A stretch of DNA of 64,000 nucleotides from Capsicum annuum (Eukaryota > Streptophyta > Magnoliopsida > Solanales > Solanaceae). Below are positions 1-11,250 of this stretch, in pieces. The first letter of the stretch is position 1. Every line of letters begins with the position of its first letter. A program made the translations under genes and the position numbers. The notes beneath the pieces are model-generated. The model did not search any database. It was not told where the DNA came from and was given only the letters and a program-made list of their open reading frames with translations. The stretch is taken from contig NW_025892975.1 in the NCBI RefSeq assembly GCF_002878395.1, forward strand, positions 6,311 to 70,310. The letters are read 5' to 3'.

Positions 1-1394
1 CTTCACAAACTATGCACACTTGATTGTCCTCTCTCAGAGGTGAGATACGTAGGCGCCCTTCTAGGTTTCGGTGATCTTTTCAAAAAAGTAAAAAGGAGGA
101 ATTTTTTTTAGAAAGTGTTGAACTCTAACACATTTGTTATCTCTATAGCTCAGTTAGTTTAAGGTGGTTGGTTTGTGACATTCTAGTTGGTCTTCCATAT
201 TACACCATGTCCAAGGAAGAGTTATTTATGTGCAATTAGGATAACTAGAGTGACATCATGGATCAGACAAGGAGTTAGGAAAATGAGAGTTTAAAGACAT
301 TTTAAGATTAAGGCATCAAAATGATAATGCATCTAGCTTGGGCCAGTGGGTTGCCTCCTCCTCCATTCTCTGTTATGGACACCACAAATGCCGTTAGTTT
401 TCTACCAATGTCGTAAAGTCAGTTTTTTAGTATTGTTGACATACCATAATGTACTTCAGAATATACTCTGTGTTGACATTATCCCAACTTCCACCACTCA
501 TTCTCTAACTCTCCGATAAAACCTACCATATTTATAGCACCATATACTATCTATAATTTTGTTGATCAACCCTCTACTGAGGCTTCCACCTTGGCTATCC
601 ACCCAACGATTATACTTCCCCAATCTGTTAGTACTCTTAGTGATCACTAATATACTCCTAAGCCTACATCTAAGTTAATCGACCACCAAATTTTCTTACC
701 AAGAAGCCTGGAAGAAGAGCAAGAGAAAATTGCTATAAAAATAAAGAATGTAGAATAGTCTACGAAAAATACTCTGGGGATTGGCGACTTATGAAGATGT
801 TTCATATAAGGACTGATGCATGTCTTTCAAAATTAACTTCCTATCAAAATTTTAGATATCAAAATTTGAAGAACATGATGGGCACGAGTATTCTGTGAAA
901 CACTTGGGATGATTTACAATCAATTGAGGCAATTAAAAAAGAAGAATAAGAAGAGAGATGTAGACATTATTGTGTTGGGGCCACAATAGATCTTGAGAGG
1001 TACAACTCACCAATACTGTCTACCTCCACCCAAGCCTATACATCAGATTCACATACTCACCTGCAACAAGGTTCCTCTTTTTAAAATTCAAATATTTCAC
1101 TTCTCTTCCTCAGTATCGTTTGAACAATGCACAACTATATACTCTTCCATATTTTTATACACAATGGCATGTACCAATCCCTTAAAATAATCCTCGACCC
1201 TTACATATATCAAGGTACCCCTAAATCCAAGTTTTAACACAGCAAAGGGATAATTTCACTCTAATGGGGGAATCCTATACCAATTTGTTTTATAAATTGA
1301 GACTGTGGGGCATGATTACTCATCTCATTAGTATACTCCTAATCCATATTTTAGATATTTTGATCTTAATAAATGATGTGCATATCATTCTGAT
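1..1394 (+). pseudogene. Ogre/Tat 5' leader and degenerate gag, N-terminal and middle part
   Basis: This is the left part of the Ogre leader and gag. It is rich in stops and has no ORF over 65 codons. The clearest gag similarity is from about 1,215 to 1,394. Broken frames there resemble the Tat gag stretch with 'YTPNPYFRYFDLNK', followed by CAYHSD at 1,377-1,394. A codon that is usually Trp or Arg just before CAY is a stop (tga). Gag would form the particle that packages element RNA, but this copy cannot be translated through. The reading is broken at 1,394 by the LINE insertion and resumes at 8,010. Positions 1-200 are leader and hold no coding signal. Confidence 0.6.
1381..1394 (+). repeat. 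14-bp target-site duplication, left copy of LINE insertion
   Basis: The sequence catatcattctgat is repeated exactly at 7,996-8,009. Both copies are part of the Ogre gag codons for AYHSD, so the LINE between them interrupted gag. A perfect 14-bp duplication is typical of target-primed LINE integration. Confidence 0.93.
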
Positions 1395-1559
1395 AAAAAG
1401 GAGAGATTGACTAAACCCTAAACCCTATTGACGACTATAACCAAAATTGTAGCTGCTCCGGCCAATATAGCCACCATAACCGGTGGGACTATCCCACCGG
1501 ATAATAGTAACTTTCAAAATATTGAGGACAGTAATTAGAATATTCAAAAAGGAGATGGA

Positions 1560-2730
1560 AAGAATAAATATGCAGATCTATTAAAACTAATAGTGGTGGA
1601 TATTCCTAATATTAGGGTTCCGCCTAAACCCATTATTATGCTGCATGGAGAGCCTTCTATTACGTGGAAATCATTAGAGGTGAAAAATCTTATCATGCGA
1701 GAGAATTTACAATATGCTATAATTGGTAAATTCTCAAATGGTAAGCCACATATTGAAGTTTTACGTAAAATCATCCCAAATCAATGTGGTATAAAGAGGT
1801 AATGCACCATTGGAGTATTGGATGAAAGACATGTATTATTAAGACTAGAGATGTTTTAGGACTATATTCAATTATTATCTACTGTAGCTTTTTACATTAG
1901 CTCAATGGAGAAATACTGGCAGATGAGGACATCGAAATGGGATCCATGGTTTGAAATGGATATTGAAACCACAGTTGCAGTAGCATGGATATACATGCCA
2001 GATTTATCGCTGAATTTTTTTGCAAAAGATGCAATCTTTTCTATTGCTTCAGTTGTTGGCAAACCTCTTACAGTTGATATGCCTACTAAAAATCACACTA
2101 GACAGAGCTGTGCATGAGTGAAAGCGGAGGTTTACCTATTAGCAAAATTACCCCAAAGGATTCAAATTAATGAAGACAATGAAGCTATAGGGGAAATCAA
2201 ATCCAAATGGGTTCAAATTCAGTATGATTATATGCCAAAGTATTGTATAGAATGCTATTTACAAGGACATGATAAAGAAAGTTATTGGAATAAACATCCA
2301 AAGTTATATGAAAAACAGAAGCAGGAAATCAAAGAGGCAAAAACAAAGATGAAAGAAAGAGAATAATATGCAGAGAAGTCAAGCACATAATTAGAATAAT
2401 ACAAAGAGAGTAATTAATACCAATCATCAGTGGATGACAAGGAAAAATAGATATAAAAAGGATTGATTTGGTCACTTTCTGGGAGAGTTGAATGAGGAAG
2501 ATGAAAAGCAACTGCAGATGTCCAATACTTTTGCAGCTCTTGAAGATACAAATAACATGGATAATAACTATAATGATAAGGAAGGAAAAGGTGAAACTAT
2601 CTTTCAGGAAGGGGGAGAAAACATCAGTACAAAAGAATGGGTCACTAGTAGTTTTGGCAAAGGCAAAGAAGTTAGTCAATGGGATAAGTCAGCTGATGAA
2701 AAAAAACAAATCATGAGGTAGTCAATAGGG
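1560..2730 (+). pseudogene. LINE ORF1, DUF4283 and zinc-knuckle RNA-binding protein, broken
   Basis: ORF1 proteins of plant L1 elements coat the element RNA. Broken frames at 1,593-1,802, 1,905-2,117 and 2,118-2,366 carry the DUF4283-type region. Motifs include WDPWF, 'AWIYMPDLSLNFF' and 'VGKPLTVDMPTKNHTR'. These are followed by a zf-CCHC_4-like knuckle at 2,244-2,285, which reads CIECYLQGHDKESY. The last zinc ligand, normally Cys, is Tyr here. A charged Lys/Glu-rich tail follows (2,290-2,720). The tga at 2,115-2,117 and a tag near 1,859 split the frame. Assignment is confident from motif order, but exact ends are approximate. Confidence 0.85.
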
Positions 2731-3179
2731 ATGTAAATAATAATTATGAAAAAGATTACAACAGAATGGAGGAGCAGAGTAGTTTCAGCAAAATCTTGGA
2801 ACCAAGTGAAGAGAGTAGCAAGAAGAAGATATCATATACTAATAGGAATTACTGTGTACAGGAAAAAGGGCACAAAAATATACAGATGCAGGTATATGAT
2901 GAAGAATTGTAAGAGTTGATGGTATTTGAGGGGATTACACCCATAGAAATACAAGTATAAAACATGCTAGAAAATAGTAATCAGACAAGGAAGACCTTGA
3001 TGAGAATGATCTTAAAGAAAATATCAATCAGCTGGCTAAAGTAGCAGATCTGTCACCCAAACAAATAGAGGCTATGAAGGAGAAGCAAGGAGGAATAAAG
3101 AAAAAGAAAAAGAGTGGTAGTGGAGCAGAGGCTAAATCACAAACAATGCATACAAGGAGTTACACAGCTAAATAAAAAT

Positions 3180-4575
3180 CCAAATGAATGCATTGATTTG
3201 GAACATAAGGTTAGTTAATACACAATAGGCTTTTACTAGATTGATAACAATGCAAAAAAGATACCAGTTTTACTTCATTGGATTAATGGAACCTTTCCAA
3301 GAAGGTTAGTATATTGAAGAGTATAGGAGGAGGCTGGGTATGAAGCATGCTGTAATAAATGTATCTGGAAAGATTTTGGAATTCATGGAAGAGAATGTGG
3401 AATTCAGTATTGTGAAAGATGAAGAGCAGCAGTTAACTCTAAAGTTTCCAATTAAAATGTAGGTATCTCATTGTTGGTTACTTTAGTATACACTAAATTT
3501 AATGCAAATGAGAGGTTGTTACTGTGGGATTCATTAACTGATTTGTTAGATTCATATCAACTACCTTGGTTAATAGGAGGGGATTTTAATGTAATAAGAA
3601 TTGCGGAAGAAAAACTGGTTATTTACCTGATACTTTTAATAAAACTCATGAATTTAATCAGTGGATCAGTTTATGTTATATGGAATAAATATAGTTTAAT
3701 GGGAGTAAATTCACTTGATGGAATGGGAGAACAGATGAGGATTGCATTTTCAAGAGGTTAGATAGGGTTTTATGCAATGATAGATTGCAAAATATGTTTC
3801 AACAGATGGAAGTGGAAAATTTAGATAGGAGTGGATCAGATCATTCTCCTTTGCTAATTCATTACAGAACAAAGAATGAGTAGATAGTTAGATCTTTTAG
3901 ATTTCTAAATTTTTGGTTAAAAGAGGAAGCATGTTTGGAGGAGATTAAACAGAATTGGGATTCCCTTATTGAAGAAAATTCTTTTGTAGTGTTTAAACAA
4001 ATGTTGAAAAACACTAAATCAGCCTTAGCTAAATGGAGTAAAGAGCATTTTGTTAATATTTTCCAGGAAATTGCTACACTGGAGGACATTATCAAAGTAA
4101 GAGAAAAACAATTGGAGAAGGATCCTAGTGGAGTAAATAGGGCTAATCTATTTAAAGCTCAAGCCGAACAAATATGCAATTAAAAAATAAAGAAGATAAC
4201 TGGAGACAAAAGGCTGGGTATGAATGGTTCAAGGATGGAGAGAGAAACACCAAATTCTTTCACACTATTATGAAAGAAAGGAGAAACAGGATCAGGAGCA
4301 GTAAGATACAGAATGAAAATACAGAATGGTTGGAGAAAGTACCAGATATTGAAGAGGCTGTAGCCAATTTTTTTCATAAACAGTTCACCAAACAAAAAGA
4401 TGTAGAAGATTTCAGCATGCTAGAGGAAATACCAAAAGTGGTGACTGATGAACAAAATACAGAAATAATGAGAATTCATTATGAGGATGAGGTAAAAAAA
4501 GTAGTAATGGGGATGAATAGAGATAGTGTAGGTGGACCAGATCGGATGATAGGGGCATTCTACCAAGATTCTTAG
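3180..4575 (+). pseudogene. LINE ORF2, endonuclease and linker part, broken
   Basis: This is the N-terminal part of ORF2. Near 3,180 a decayed 'N-x-L-I-W-N-I-R' start of the exonuclease-endonuclease-phosphatase fold is visible. The frame at 3,471-3,761 has 'LPWLIGGDFNVI', containing the GDFN signature. The next frame carries 'GSDHSPLLIHY' (about 3,833-3,868), containing the SDH catalytic motif. The linker follows in two frames (3,935-4,183 and 4,174-4,575) with 'WSKEHFVNIFQEIATLE' and 'GYEWFKDGERNTKFFH', both typical of Solanaceae LINEs. The protein would nick target DNA to prime reverse transcription. Frameshifts and stops (for example near 3,462 and 4,573) inactivate it. Confidence 0.85.
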
Positions 4576-5160
4576 GAGATTATTAAGCAGGACATTCACA
4601 AAATGCTACACTGGAGGGAGTATATGTTCAATAAATACTGGAGGGTTAATTTGGTTTTGTTACCGAAGAAGTTAGTAGTGAATAATTTTACAGACATGAG
4701 GCCTATCTCACTTAGTAATTTTGTCAATAAGATTTTTTCAAGAATTGTTCATGAAAGGATTAAAGGAATTTTACCTCAATTGATATCTCCCAAACAGGCA
4801 GGTTTTGTTCAAGGAAGGAGTATTGCTAAAAATGTACTGGTAGTTCAAGAAATTATTTTAGAAATTAGAAAGAGAGGTAAGCCACCTAACATGGTCTTAA
4901 AGCTTGACAGGATGAAATCATATGATAGAATGGAATGGCTGTTTTTAACAAAGGTATTGAGATCATTTGGTTTTTCAGAGGTGCTCATAGACATGGTCTT
5001 TAGACTGTTGGAAAATAATTGATATTAAATACTTTTAAATGGTTAGACTAAAGGATTTTTTAGATCTACAAGAGGGTTGAAGCAGGGGGATCTATTGTCA
5101 CCAACTTTGTTTATAATAGTAATAGAAGTGCTATAAAGATCAATGAAGAGATTGGCACAA
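4576..5160 (+). pseudogene. LINE ORF2, reverse transcriptase domain, catalytic region lost
   Basis: The frame 4,603-5,022 covers the RT fingers and palm. It has 'VNLVLLPKK', 'MRPISLSNFVNKIFSRIVHE', 'PKQAGFVQGRSI', and 'VLKLDRMKSYDRMEW' around the first catalytic Asp. After a stop at 5,020-5,022 it continues with 'RGLKQGDLLSP' near 5,080-5,105. The FADD/YADD box should follow 'NHL' at about 5,206. Instead the codons at 5,215-5,226 read FKDE in a shifted frame, so the second catalytic Asp is lost. The start of this ORF carries a 29-bp stretch duplicated from downstream (4,612-4,640). Confidence 0.87.
4612..4640 (+). repeat. 29-bp direct repeat inside LINE ORF2, upstream copy
   Basis: The 29 bases beginning tggagggagtatatg are identical to 5,752-5,780. 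Both copies read WREYMFNKY in the local frame. Here the peptide sits just before NLVLLPKK, where related LINEs have unrelated residues, so this looks like the secondary copy. Confidence 0.85.
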
Positions 5161-6147
5161 AGAAGGAGTTCAAGCTATTCGGGATGCCAAGAGGAAGTCC
5201 AAAATTGAATCACCTTCAAAGATGAAGTGAAAAATTTATATTTGGTCACTACAGTTTTTGATAAATATGAGGAAATATCAGGACAGAAAAATAAACTAAG
5301 AGAAGAGTGCAATTTATTTGCAATTTATTAGCAGAAGAGGCTACTATTATTTTGAGAAGAGAATTCCCTTTCCTTTACCTAGGGTGTCTAATTTTTTACA
5401 TGGTAAATAAAAAGGATTACTAATCAAAATTTCTAGTAAAGTGCAGACATGGAAGGTAAAATTGCTTTCTTATAGAGGTAGAGCTGCTGTGATCAAGCAT
5501 ATTTTATAGAGCATCCCAACACATTGTTTACCATTATTGAACCATCCAATGAATATATTGAATACTATTTAAAGAATGCTAGCTCAATTTTTTTGGACTA
5601 TTAAAATTAGAGAGAAGGGAAAGCATTGGGTGAAATGGCAAACTTTGAGCTTACGACAAGAGAAATGGGGTTGGGTTTTAGAAGGAATGCTGATGTCTCT
5701 ATGGCACTTTTTTGTAAGCTGTGGTGGTCTTTCAGGACTACAAAAACAATTTGGAGGGAGTATATGTTCAATAAATACTGCTAAAAGGAGCATCCAAAAT
5801 TAGTAAGGTGGAAAACTGGTGCAGGTGGATCACAAGTGTGGAAGAAGATGTTACTGGCAAGAGACATGGAGGAGCATTTCATAGAATAGAAAGTAAGGCA
5901 ATGAAATAGTGACATATGGTTGGATAACTAGACTAGACAAGGAAGTTTTTATTCTATAATGGAAGAAGCTGATGAAGAACAAAGTAAGTATAGGCAGCTT
6001 AAAGAATTGATCAAAAATGATACATGGGATGAACAAGTGATTTGAGCTTTATTCACTGATGAAGTAGCAGATCATGGTAATAACAAAATCAGCCCTCCAT
6101 TAGGTGCAGAGGAGCATTGGCCTATATAGAGTACTGAATCAAAAGAT
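5161..6147 (+). pseudogene. LINE ORF2, RT thumb and connection region, heavily decayed
   Basis: This links the RT and zf-RVT domains. Short pieces fit the family: 'DKYEEISGQKNKLREE' near 5,260-5,310, a stretch before 'VQTWKVKLLSYRGRAAVIKHIL' (about 5,442-5,505), and 'GSQVWKKMLLARDMEEHF' near 5,827-5,880. Many stops and frameshifts occur and there is no continuous frame above 75 codons. Confidence 0.7.
5752..5780 (+). repeat. 29-bp direct repeat inside LINE ORF2, downstream copy
   Basis: This is identical to 4,612-4,640. Here WREYMFNKYC is followed, after one frame disturbance, by the KxHPxLVRW region. That fits the post-RT region of related LINEs, so this is probably the original location. 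Confidence 0.8.
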
Positions 6148-7254
6148 TTGTTCACAGTTAAATCAGCCCGGCAGTATATAAGGATTAGGGAAGGGATAGA
6201 TAACATTTTCAAGAAGATATGGATTAAAGGTGTAACTTTTAAGATTATTTTCTTTATGTGGAGACTGTGGAGAGGAATAATTCCTATGGATGATACTGTT
6301 AGGAGATGGGGGATGCAGGGGCCATCTAAGTGCTGGTGTTGTAATGCCCCAAAAGTGGAGACAATAGCTCATGTATTCAGGAATTCTTTTCAAGCTAATA
6401 GGACTTGGTCCTATTTTTCTTCTTTTGCAGGTATTCATATTCACAATCTGACTCTAAGGGGAACAATCCTAAGATGGTGGAATACTGAAATAAAAGGAAG
6501 AGAAAAGCCATATTACATTGCTCTTCCTAGCATGATTCTGCGGGAACTGTGGAGGAGAAGGAATAGGAAGAATCATAAAGATAAGGAAACTACAAGTTTG
6601 AGGACCATATATAATGTTACTAGGAATCTTAGAATGATGTTGAAGTTTAGGAAGCCAGCAATGGAATTCCCAATAGAATGGCCACACATAATTGCAAATA
6701 TGAGCAAATTACAGATAAGAGTGAAAGCCATTCCAGTAATGTGGAAGGCTCCGGAGGAGGGATGGGTAAAATACAACATAGATGGAGCTGTGAGAGGAGA
6801 GGAAGGAGGCAATTCCTATGTTTTTTGTTTGAGAAATGAGAATGGAGATGTCTTATTTGCTAAGGGAGAACCACAACATTATACAGATAGTATGCAGGCA
6901 GAGGCTAATGCAATTTTACATGTAGCTAAGCATTGCTCGCAATCAAAGCACAATAAAATTATCATTTAGAAGGACTCCCTACTCATGCAGAATGTATTAA
7001 CAAATGAATGGTTGTGTCCATGGAGCATATCAAATACAGTCAAACAGATACACAGTTTAATGCAAAACAAGCAAGCTCATTATCAAAATATCTATAGGGA
7101 GGGCAATCAGTTAGTTGATTATTTAGCTAACTTAGCAGTAGATTAAGGTGCATTCACCATCACAAGATTTCAACAATTAGAGAAAAGAGGTAAAACCATT
7201 GAAAATAGTGACAAATGGCTGAGCCTATACTTGAGGATCATACCAGCAAGATGA
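6148..7254 (+). pseudogene. LINE ORF2, zf-RVT and RNase H C-terminal region
   Basis: This is the longest open stretch of the element (273 codons, 6,148-6,969), followed by a broken tail to about 7,254. The N-terminal part is the zf-RVT domain, with 'FTVKSARQYI', 'IWIKGVTFKIIFFMWRLWRG', and a zinc-binding 'CWCCNAP' with a downstream His ('TIAHVF'). From about 6,740 an RNase H domain starts with 'WVKYNIDGAVRGEEG', where the first catalytic Asp lies in NIDGA. The second acidic residue is in 'MQAEANAIL'. A stop at 6,967-6,969 falls just before KDSLLMQN, where the third acidic residue is expected. The tail 'REGNQLVDYLANLAVD' is typical. RNase H removes template RNA during reverse transcription. 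Confidence 0.88.
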
Positions 7255-7995
7255 TAAGGGGAAGGAAAATATTCAACCTCAATAGTTTACATGTAATATG
7301 TATATAGATGTATGTATCATCAATGAAATTGCACTTATTATTAAGCTTTTATAGTAATTTGTTCCCAGTATCAAAAAAGTGTAGATGTACTAGATGGAGC
7401 TGCAAAAACCTAAGATGTCAGCAATTAGCTGAATATTTGTGACATCAAGACTTCTTTTTTCTTCAAAACTATCAGATCTATGGATTACAAGCAATAGAAG
7501 ATGGGGTTAATTTTCTCAGATCCAAAAATTTAAAGAGAAATAAGAAGAGGATAGCATACTTAGCTGTTAATAACATATCAGCAGACTAGGGTTCTCTGAG
7601 TCGCAGAACAACTTTCAATTGTTATAAATGCAGGAGAATGAAGCTAAGGAGAGGAGAGTATCAAGATTTGGATGAAAACGAGAGTAAAAGAGTAACTTTT
7701 TAAATGGAATTCATTCATTACCTCTGTAATTTGAATGAAACACGAAATCAAGATGAATGAGTTGCAAGATCGATCACATCTTCAACAGAAGGAATCAAAA
7801 CAGTAGTGTAAAAGGCGGTGGAGCTGAAATATAGTTTAGGAAACTAATATTTTTGGAAACCCTACTCTGTCTATTTGTTATTTTGTTTTGGGTTGGGCCG
7901 GGTATGGTGAAGTGTTGGATTTTGTTTTGTTGTGAGATGGGTTAGTCTATCAAGTGATAATTATTAATAAAATGCAAAATTATCCCAAACAGAAA
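7255..7995 (+). other. LINE 3' untranslated region
   Basis: This is non-coding sequence between the end of ORF2 and the right target duplication. I see no ORF above 60 codons and no strong repeat. The terminal bases are A-rich. The AATAAA-type hexamer near 7,968 (attaataaaatgc) could be the polyadenylation signal. Confidence 0.7.
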
Positions 7996-8009
7996 CATAT
8001 CATTCTGAT
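7996..8009 (+). repeat. 14-bp target-site duplication, right copy of LINE insertion
   Basis: This is the exact repeat of 1,381-1,394. The gag frame continues straight on from here as AYHSDVQCHSTKDF, which confirms where the element was cut. Confidence 0.93.
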
Positions 8010-8270
8010 GTTCAGTGTCATAGTACTAAAGATTTTCATACATTGAAGAGAGAAATAGAATGGATGATTCAAGAAATATTGCTTTTTGTACAAGATATTG
8101 ACACTATGAGCGTCAAACAGAGTCCTTCAACAACACATGGTAATAAAAAATACATAAAAAACAATAAGTTAAACATGGGACGCAGAACATATTTGTTGAG
8201 CGAAATGTATTTAACGGTGGTGAAAGTTCTAGTCATGTTGATGTGTAATCCAATGGATAACATGTCTTAG
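8010..8270 (+). pseudogene. Ogre/Tat gag, C-terminal knuckle region after the LINE
   Basis: The frame continues from the right duplication as …VQCHSTKDFHTLKREIEWMIQE and runs open to 8,268 (8,043-8,270 counting from a Met). The CAYHS-x-GH-x4-D/C pattern of Tat gag is recognisable. The Gly before His and the final Cys have changed (QCH for QGH, DFH for DCH). After 8,270 the coding similarity stops and non-coding 3' sequence follows, so the pol deletion breakpoint lies near 8,270-8,300. Confidence 0.82.
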
Positions 8271-9659
8271 CAATTAAGAAATCATTTCTTTCCTTAATTA
8301 GAAGGACTTTTGGTAGTTTGTGTGGTTTTCTTTTCTATTATCCAAATTATTTTAGGGTTGCATTTTGGGTTCTATTTATTTCTTTCCCTTTATCATTATG
8401 TTCAAACCCATCTATCTTTTCTTATAACTAAATATAGTGTCCCTTTTTTATTTTTGTTTTTAATATATGTTGTTTGTTTGTTTTCTTTACATAGTTGATT
8501 TTATGTTGGTTATAGTGATATGACATGCTAACAAAATTTTCAACCAGATCTTAAAATCTAGTTTAATCATGAAGCATTGAAATAGACGTTGACGTTACAG
8601 TAAAAAAAATGAGAAAATATATGTAGGGTTGAGAAATACGGTGACCAAATTGAAGCGTTATTTGAGTAAATTAAAAAATCTCTTTGAGAATCACAAGAAT
8701 AACCTGGTCATCAATTAAAAGGTGTGTCTTAATCATTTTTAATTGGATCAAACAGTGGATGCATGACCTCTTGTCAAGAGAAACAAAAAGAAAATTTTCT
8801 CCACTAATGTATGAGTCATCTAATGTGAGGTATGCACATAACAAAGATAGAGTTGTACATTTGACAAGTACAGAAAAAAATGTGATGCACATGCTCAATT
8901 AATGATAGTGTTGTGGAAATATGGTATAAGTAATTTTCATCTTTCAAATTGCATGTTATTTACTTGCATTTTTAAGGAATGATATGAAGATAGCATTTCA
9001 TTTTTCTATTCGGATATTCTGTCATCCTGTGTTTACCCTTTTTGAGCTTCAGTTCTACTTTTTTTCGCACTCCTCTTTTGGAATCAAGATAAAGTAAGAA
9101 TAGCTCAAAAAGAAAAAGTGCAGAGCAAAATAATAGAATAAAAAAAAACAAAAAAAGTGTGTCAAAAGAAGAATAAAATAAAAGAAAGAAGAAAAAAAGA
9201 CATAAGATTGTCAAGAAAAATAGAATTAGAAAAAGTCTCAAAGAAAAAAGAGTCAATTAAGAAAAAAACTAAAAATCAAACAAAAATACTATTGTTGAAA
9301 ATAAGTTTGACCTGATTCTTGCAATGACAAGATATGTACGCAACCCTACTCTGGTTTGGGTACAACAACATAAACAATTTAGAGTTACCCAGTCAAAAGA
9401 AATTGAGGCAAAATTTAATTTTCGTTGTTTGAGTCCAATCCAAAAGCTATAGATCTCACCTATTTCAAGTGTCGTTTCTGAGCATCATGTTATCCTTTCT
9501 CTCTAACCATATCCAAAAGCCACGTTACAACCAAAGAAAGACCTTCAGATCAATATTTGAGAATTTTAAGGATAAGCATGCGATGGATATATGATGTTGT
9601 ATTTTGGGTACTACTTGTTTTTATCAACATAAGAAATTAGGAGAGAAATGAAATGGAAG

Positions 9660-9965
9660 AGTTTTTTGGTGAAAATCCTCATGGGAACTGTAAGATATTT
9701 ATAAGTTAAGAGAAATGAAAATGAGAGACTCATATTGGTAAAAACCCTCATGGGCACCATAAGGTAATGGTGAGATAAGAGAAAAAGAAATGAGAAAGTA
9801 TCATTGATGAAAACCCACACGAGAATCATAAGGCGATGGTGAGCTGAGGAAAATAAAAATAAGAGAGTCTCATTGGTAAAATACCTCATGGCCATTGTAA
9901 GACGTCATGAGCCAAGAGAAATAAAAATCAAAGAGGCTTGTTGACAAAAATTCTTCGGGATATCA
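9660..9965 (+). repeat. Tandem array, about 69-bp unit, five diverged copies
   Basis: The core 'ggtgaaaaccctcatggg' recurs in diverged form at 9,668, 9,737, 9,806, 9,875 and 9,943, giving a 68-69 bp period. Between cores are purine-rich 'gagaaatgaaaatgagag' stretches. It sits in the Ogre 3' non-coding region. Confidence 0.85.
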
Positions 9966-10123
9966 ATAGCCAAAGGAGGTCTATGAATGCAATGAGATTA
10001 AAGAAGAAACTCAACTTCATGGTCATTAGTTCAACAATAATTGGTAAAGTTTTGATGGAAAGATCAGATATCTTAATCCAAAATGCATGTCATAATCATT
10101 AGAGAGGGTTGTCGTATTCTGAT

Positions 10124-10211
10124 AGTTTTTTCTTTTCTTCATTTTCAAAGGAGGGCATTCATTGTCTAGTTTTTTCTTTTCTTCATTTTCAAAGGGGGGC
10201 ATTCATTGTGT
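10124..10211 (+). repeat. 44-bp tandem duplication
   Basis: Two adjacent 44-bp copies start at 10,124 and 10,168, each containing ttttcttttcttcatttt and gggcattcattgt. They differ by very few bases, which suggests recent duplication compared with the arrays on either side. Confidence 0.85.
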
Positions 10212-11250
10212 CTTTTTTATTCTTTATATTTTTAGTTTTGTTCTCTTGAGTCTATTATCCAAATAGAAAATCATTATCTTTTTTCTCTTGCCGTTGAATC
10301 AAGTCGATGTCAAAACAAGTGAGAAAGAATTTGAAAACTTGCTATCAACTTCTTCAATTGCATAAAGTGAGAAAGATGGTCCGCACATGAAAGAAACATG
10401 ATTATAAGTCAAAAAAGGCATGCAAAATTTTTTTTGTCAATCTACAGCTTTCGAGATTCATGGAAATATCAAGGTTCAAAGCATTTATCTCAAAGACATA
10501 GTAAAAAAGAGATACGTGTGTTCTTCAAAGTCGCTTTTAGTAGTCTGAGTATAAATGTTGAAACAAGTCAATTGACATGTCTATAATTTAGAGAAAGTTA
10601 AATATGATAAGTGCAATAGCAATTGACTTGAAAGCTAAAGCCACAAACCAGCCACCATTTTATTAAACTCACAAGTTTTATTTGTATGAAATCGAAACAT
10701 ATGTTACCTTCAAAGCAATGATTTCAAAGACTAAATATCTGAATCTGCAATTCCTCACATTTGTAAATGCAATAGGCAATATTGCTATATAGGTTTGGTG
10801 GTCACCATTATGGCAACTCATCATCATGTATCCATAAGAGACACTTTCCAATTTGGGTCTTACATGTTTCATGGCTAGGAGGTGTACTTCCTAATATGAA
10901 GCTTTAATCCTAAAAGGTGCATTTTCTTATTTAGAATATCTTATTTTTACTCTTACAAGACACACTTGCTAGTCTTGTTCATTCAATTTTATCCTTAGGG
11001 GTGCATTTATTGGCTAGAGTCTTGATTCACCTTTACATTATGCATTTTGCAAGTAGTTGTGATTTGATTTCATACTCATAAATTTTTCTAGTGATAAACT
11101 GGGGAATTTTTTTTAATTCATGTTATTTGGAACATCACGTTATGCATAGGACCCACCTGAAAAATGAGACTTTATTTATATAAAAAATGGAATCTTTATT
11201 TATCATAATCTTAGTTTGAGATAATTTTTGTTCTAGTTTTGATTTTAAAT

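Larger units (their letters stand above)
1395..7995 (+). mobile_element. L1-clade plant LINE, near full length, degenerate
   Basis: A 6.6-kb non-LTR retrotransposon has been inserted in the Ogre gag. In order it has a short 5' region, ORF1 with DUF4283 and a CCHC-like knuckle, ORF2 with apurinic endonuclease, reverse transcriptase, zf-RVT and RNase H, and a 3' UTR. The 3' end is only A-rich (…cccaaacagaaa) rather than a clean poly(A), so the tail has decayed. Every ORF carries stops and frameshifts, so the copy is dead. The 5' end lies directly against the duplication, so 5' truncation appears slight or absent. Confidence 0.92.

Noticed and set aside
145..180. tRNA-like A-box phrase (tagctcagttagtttaagg)
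   Set aside because: There is no matching B box (GGTTCGA) at the right distance and no cloverleaf. It fits the leader of the Ogre element.
1412..1426. Two telomere-like units (ctaaaccctaaaccc)
   Set aside because: Only two units at the start of the LINE. This is not a telomeric array.
8972..9895. ORFs of 94 codons on the - strand (8,972-9,256 and 9,611-9,895)
   Set aside because: Phe/Leu-rich frames antisense to A-rich and tandem-repeat DNA, with no domain. Chance.
9660..9965. Regularly spaced repeats that might suggest a CRISPR array
   Set aside because: Whole units are tandem and diverged with no unique spacers, no cas genes, and a plant retrotransposon context.
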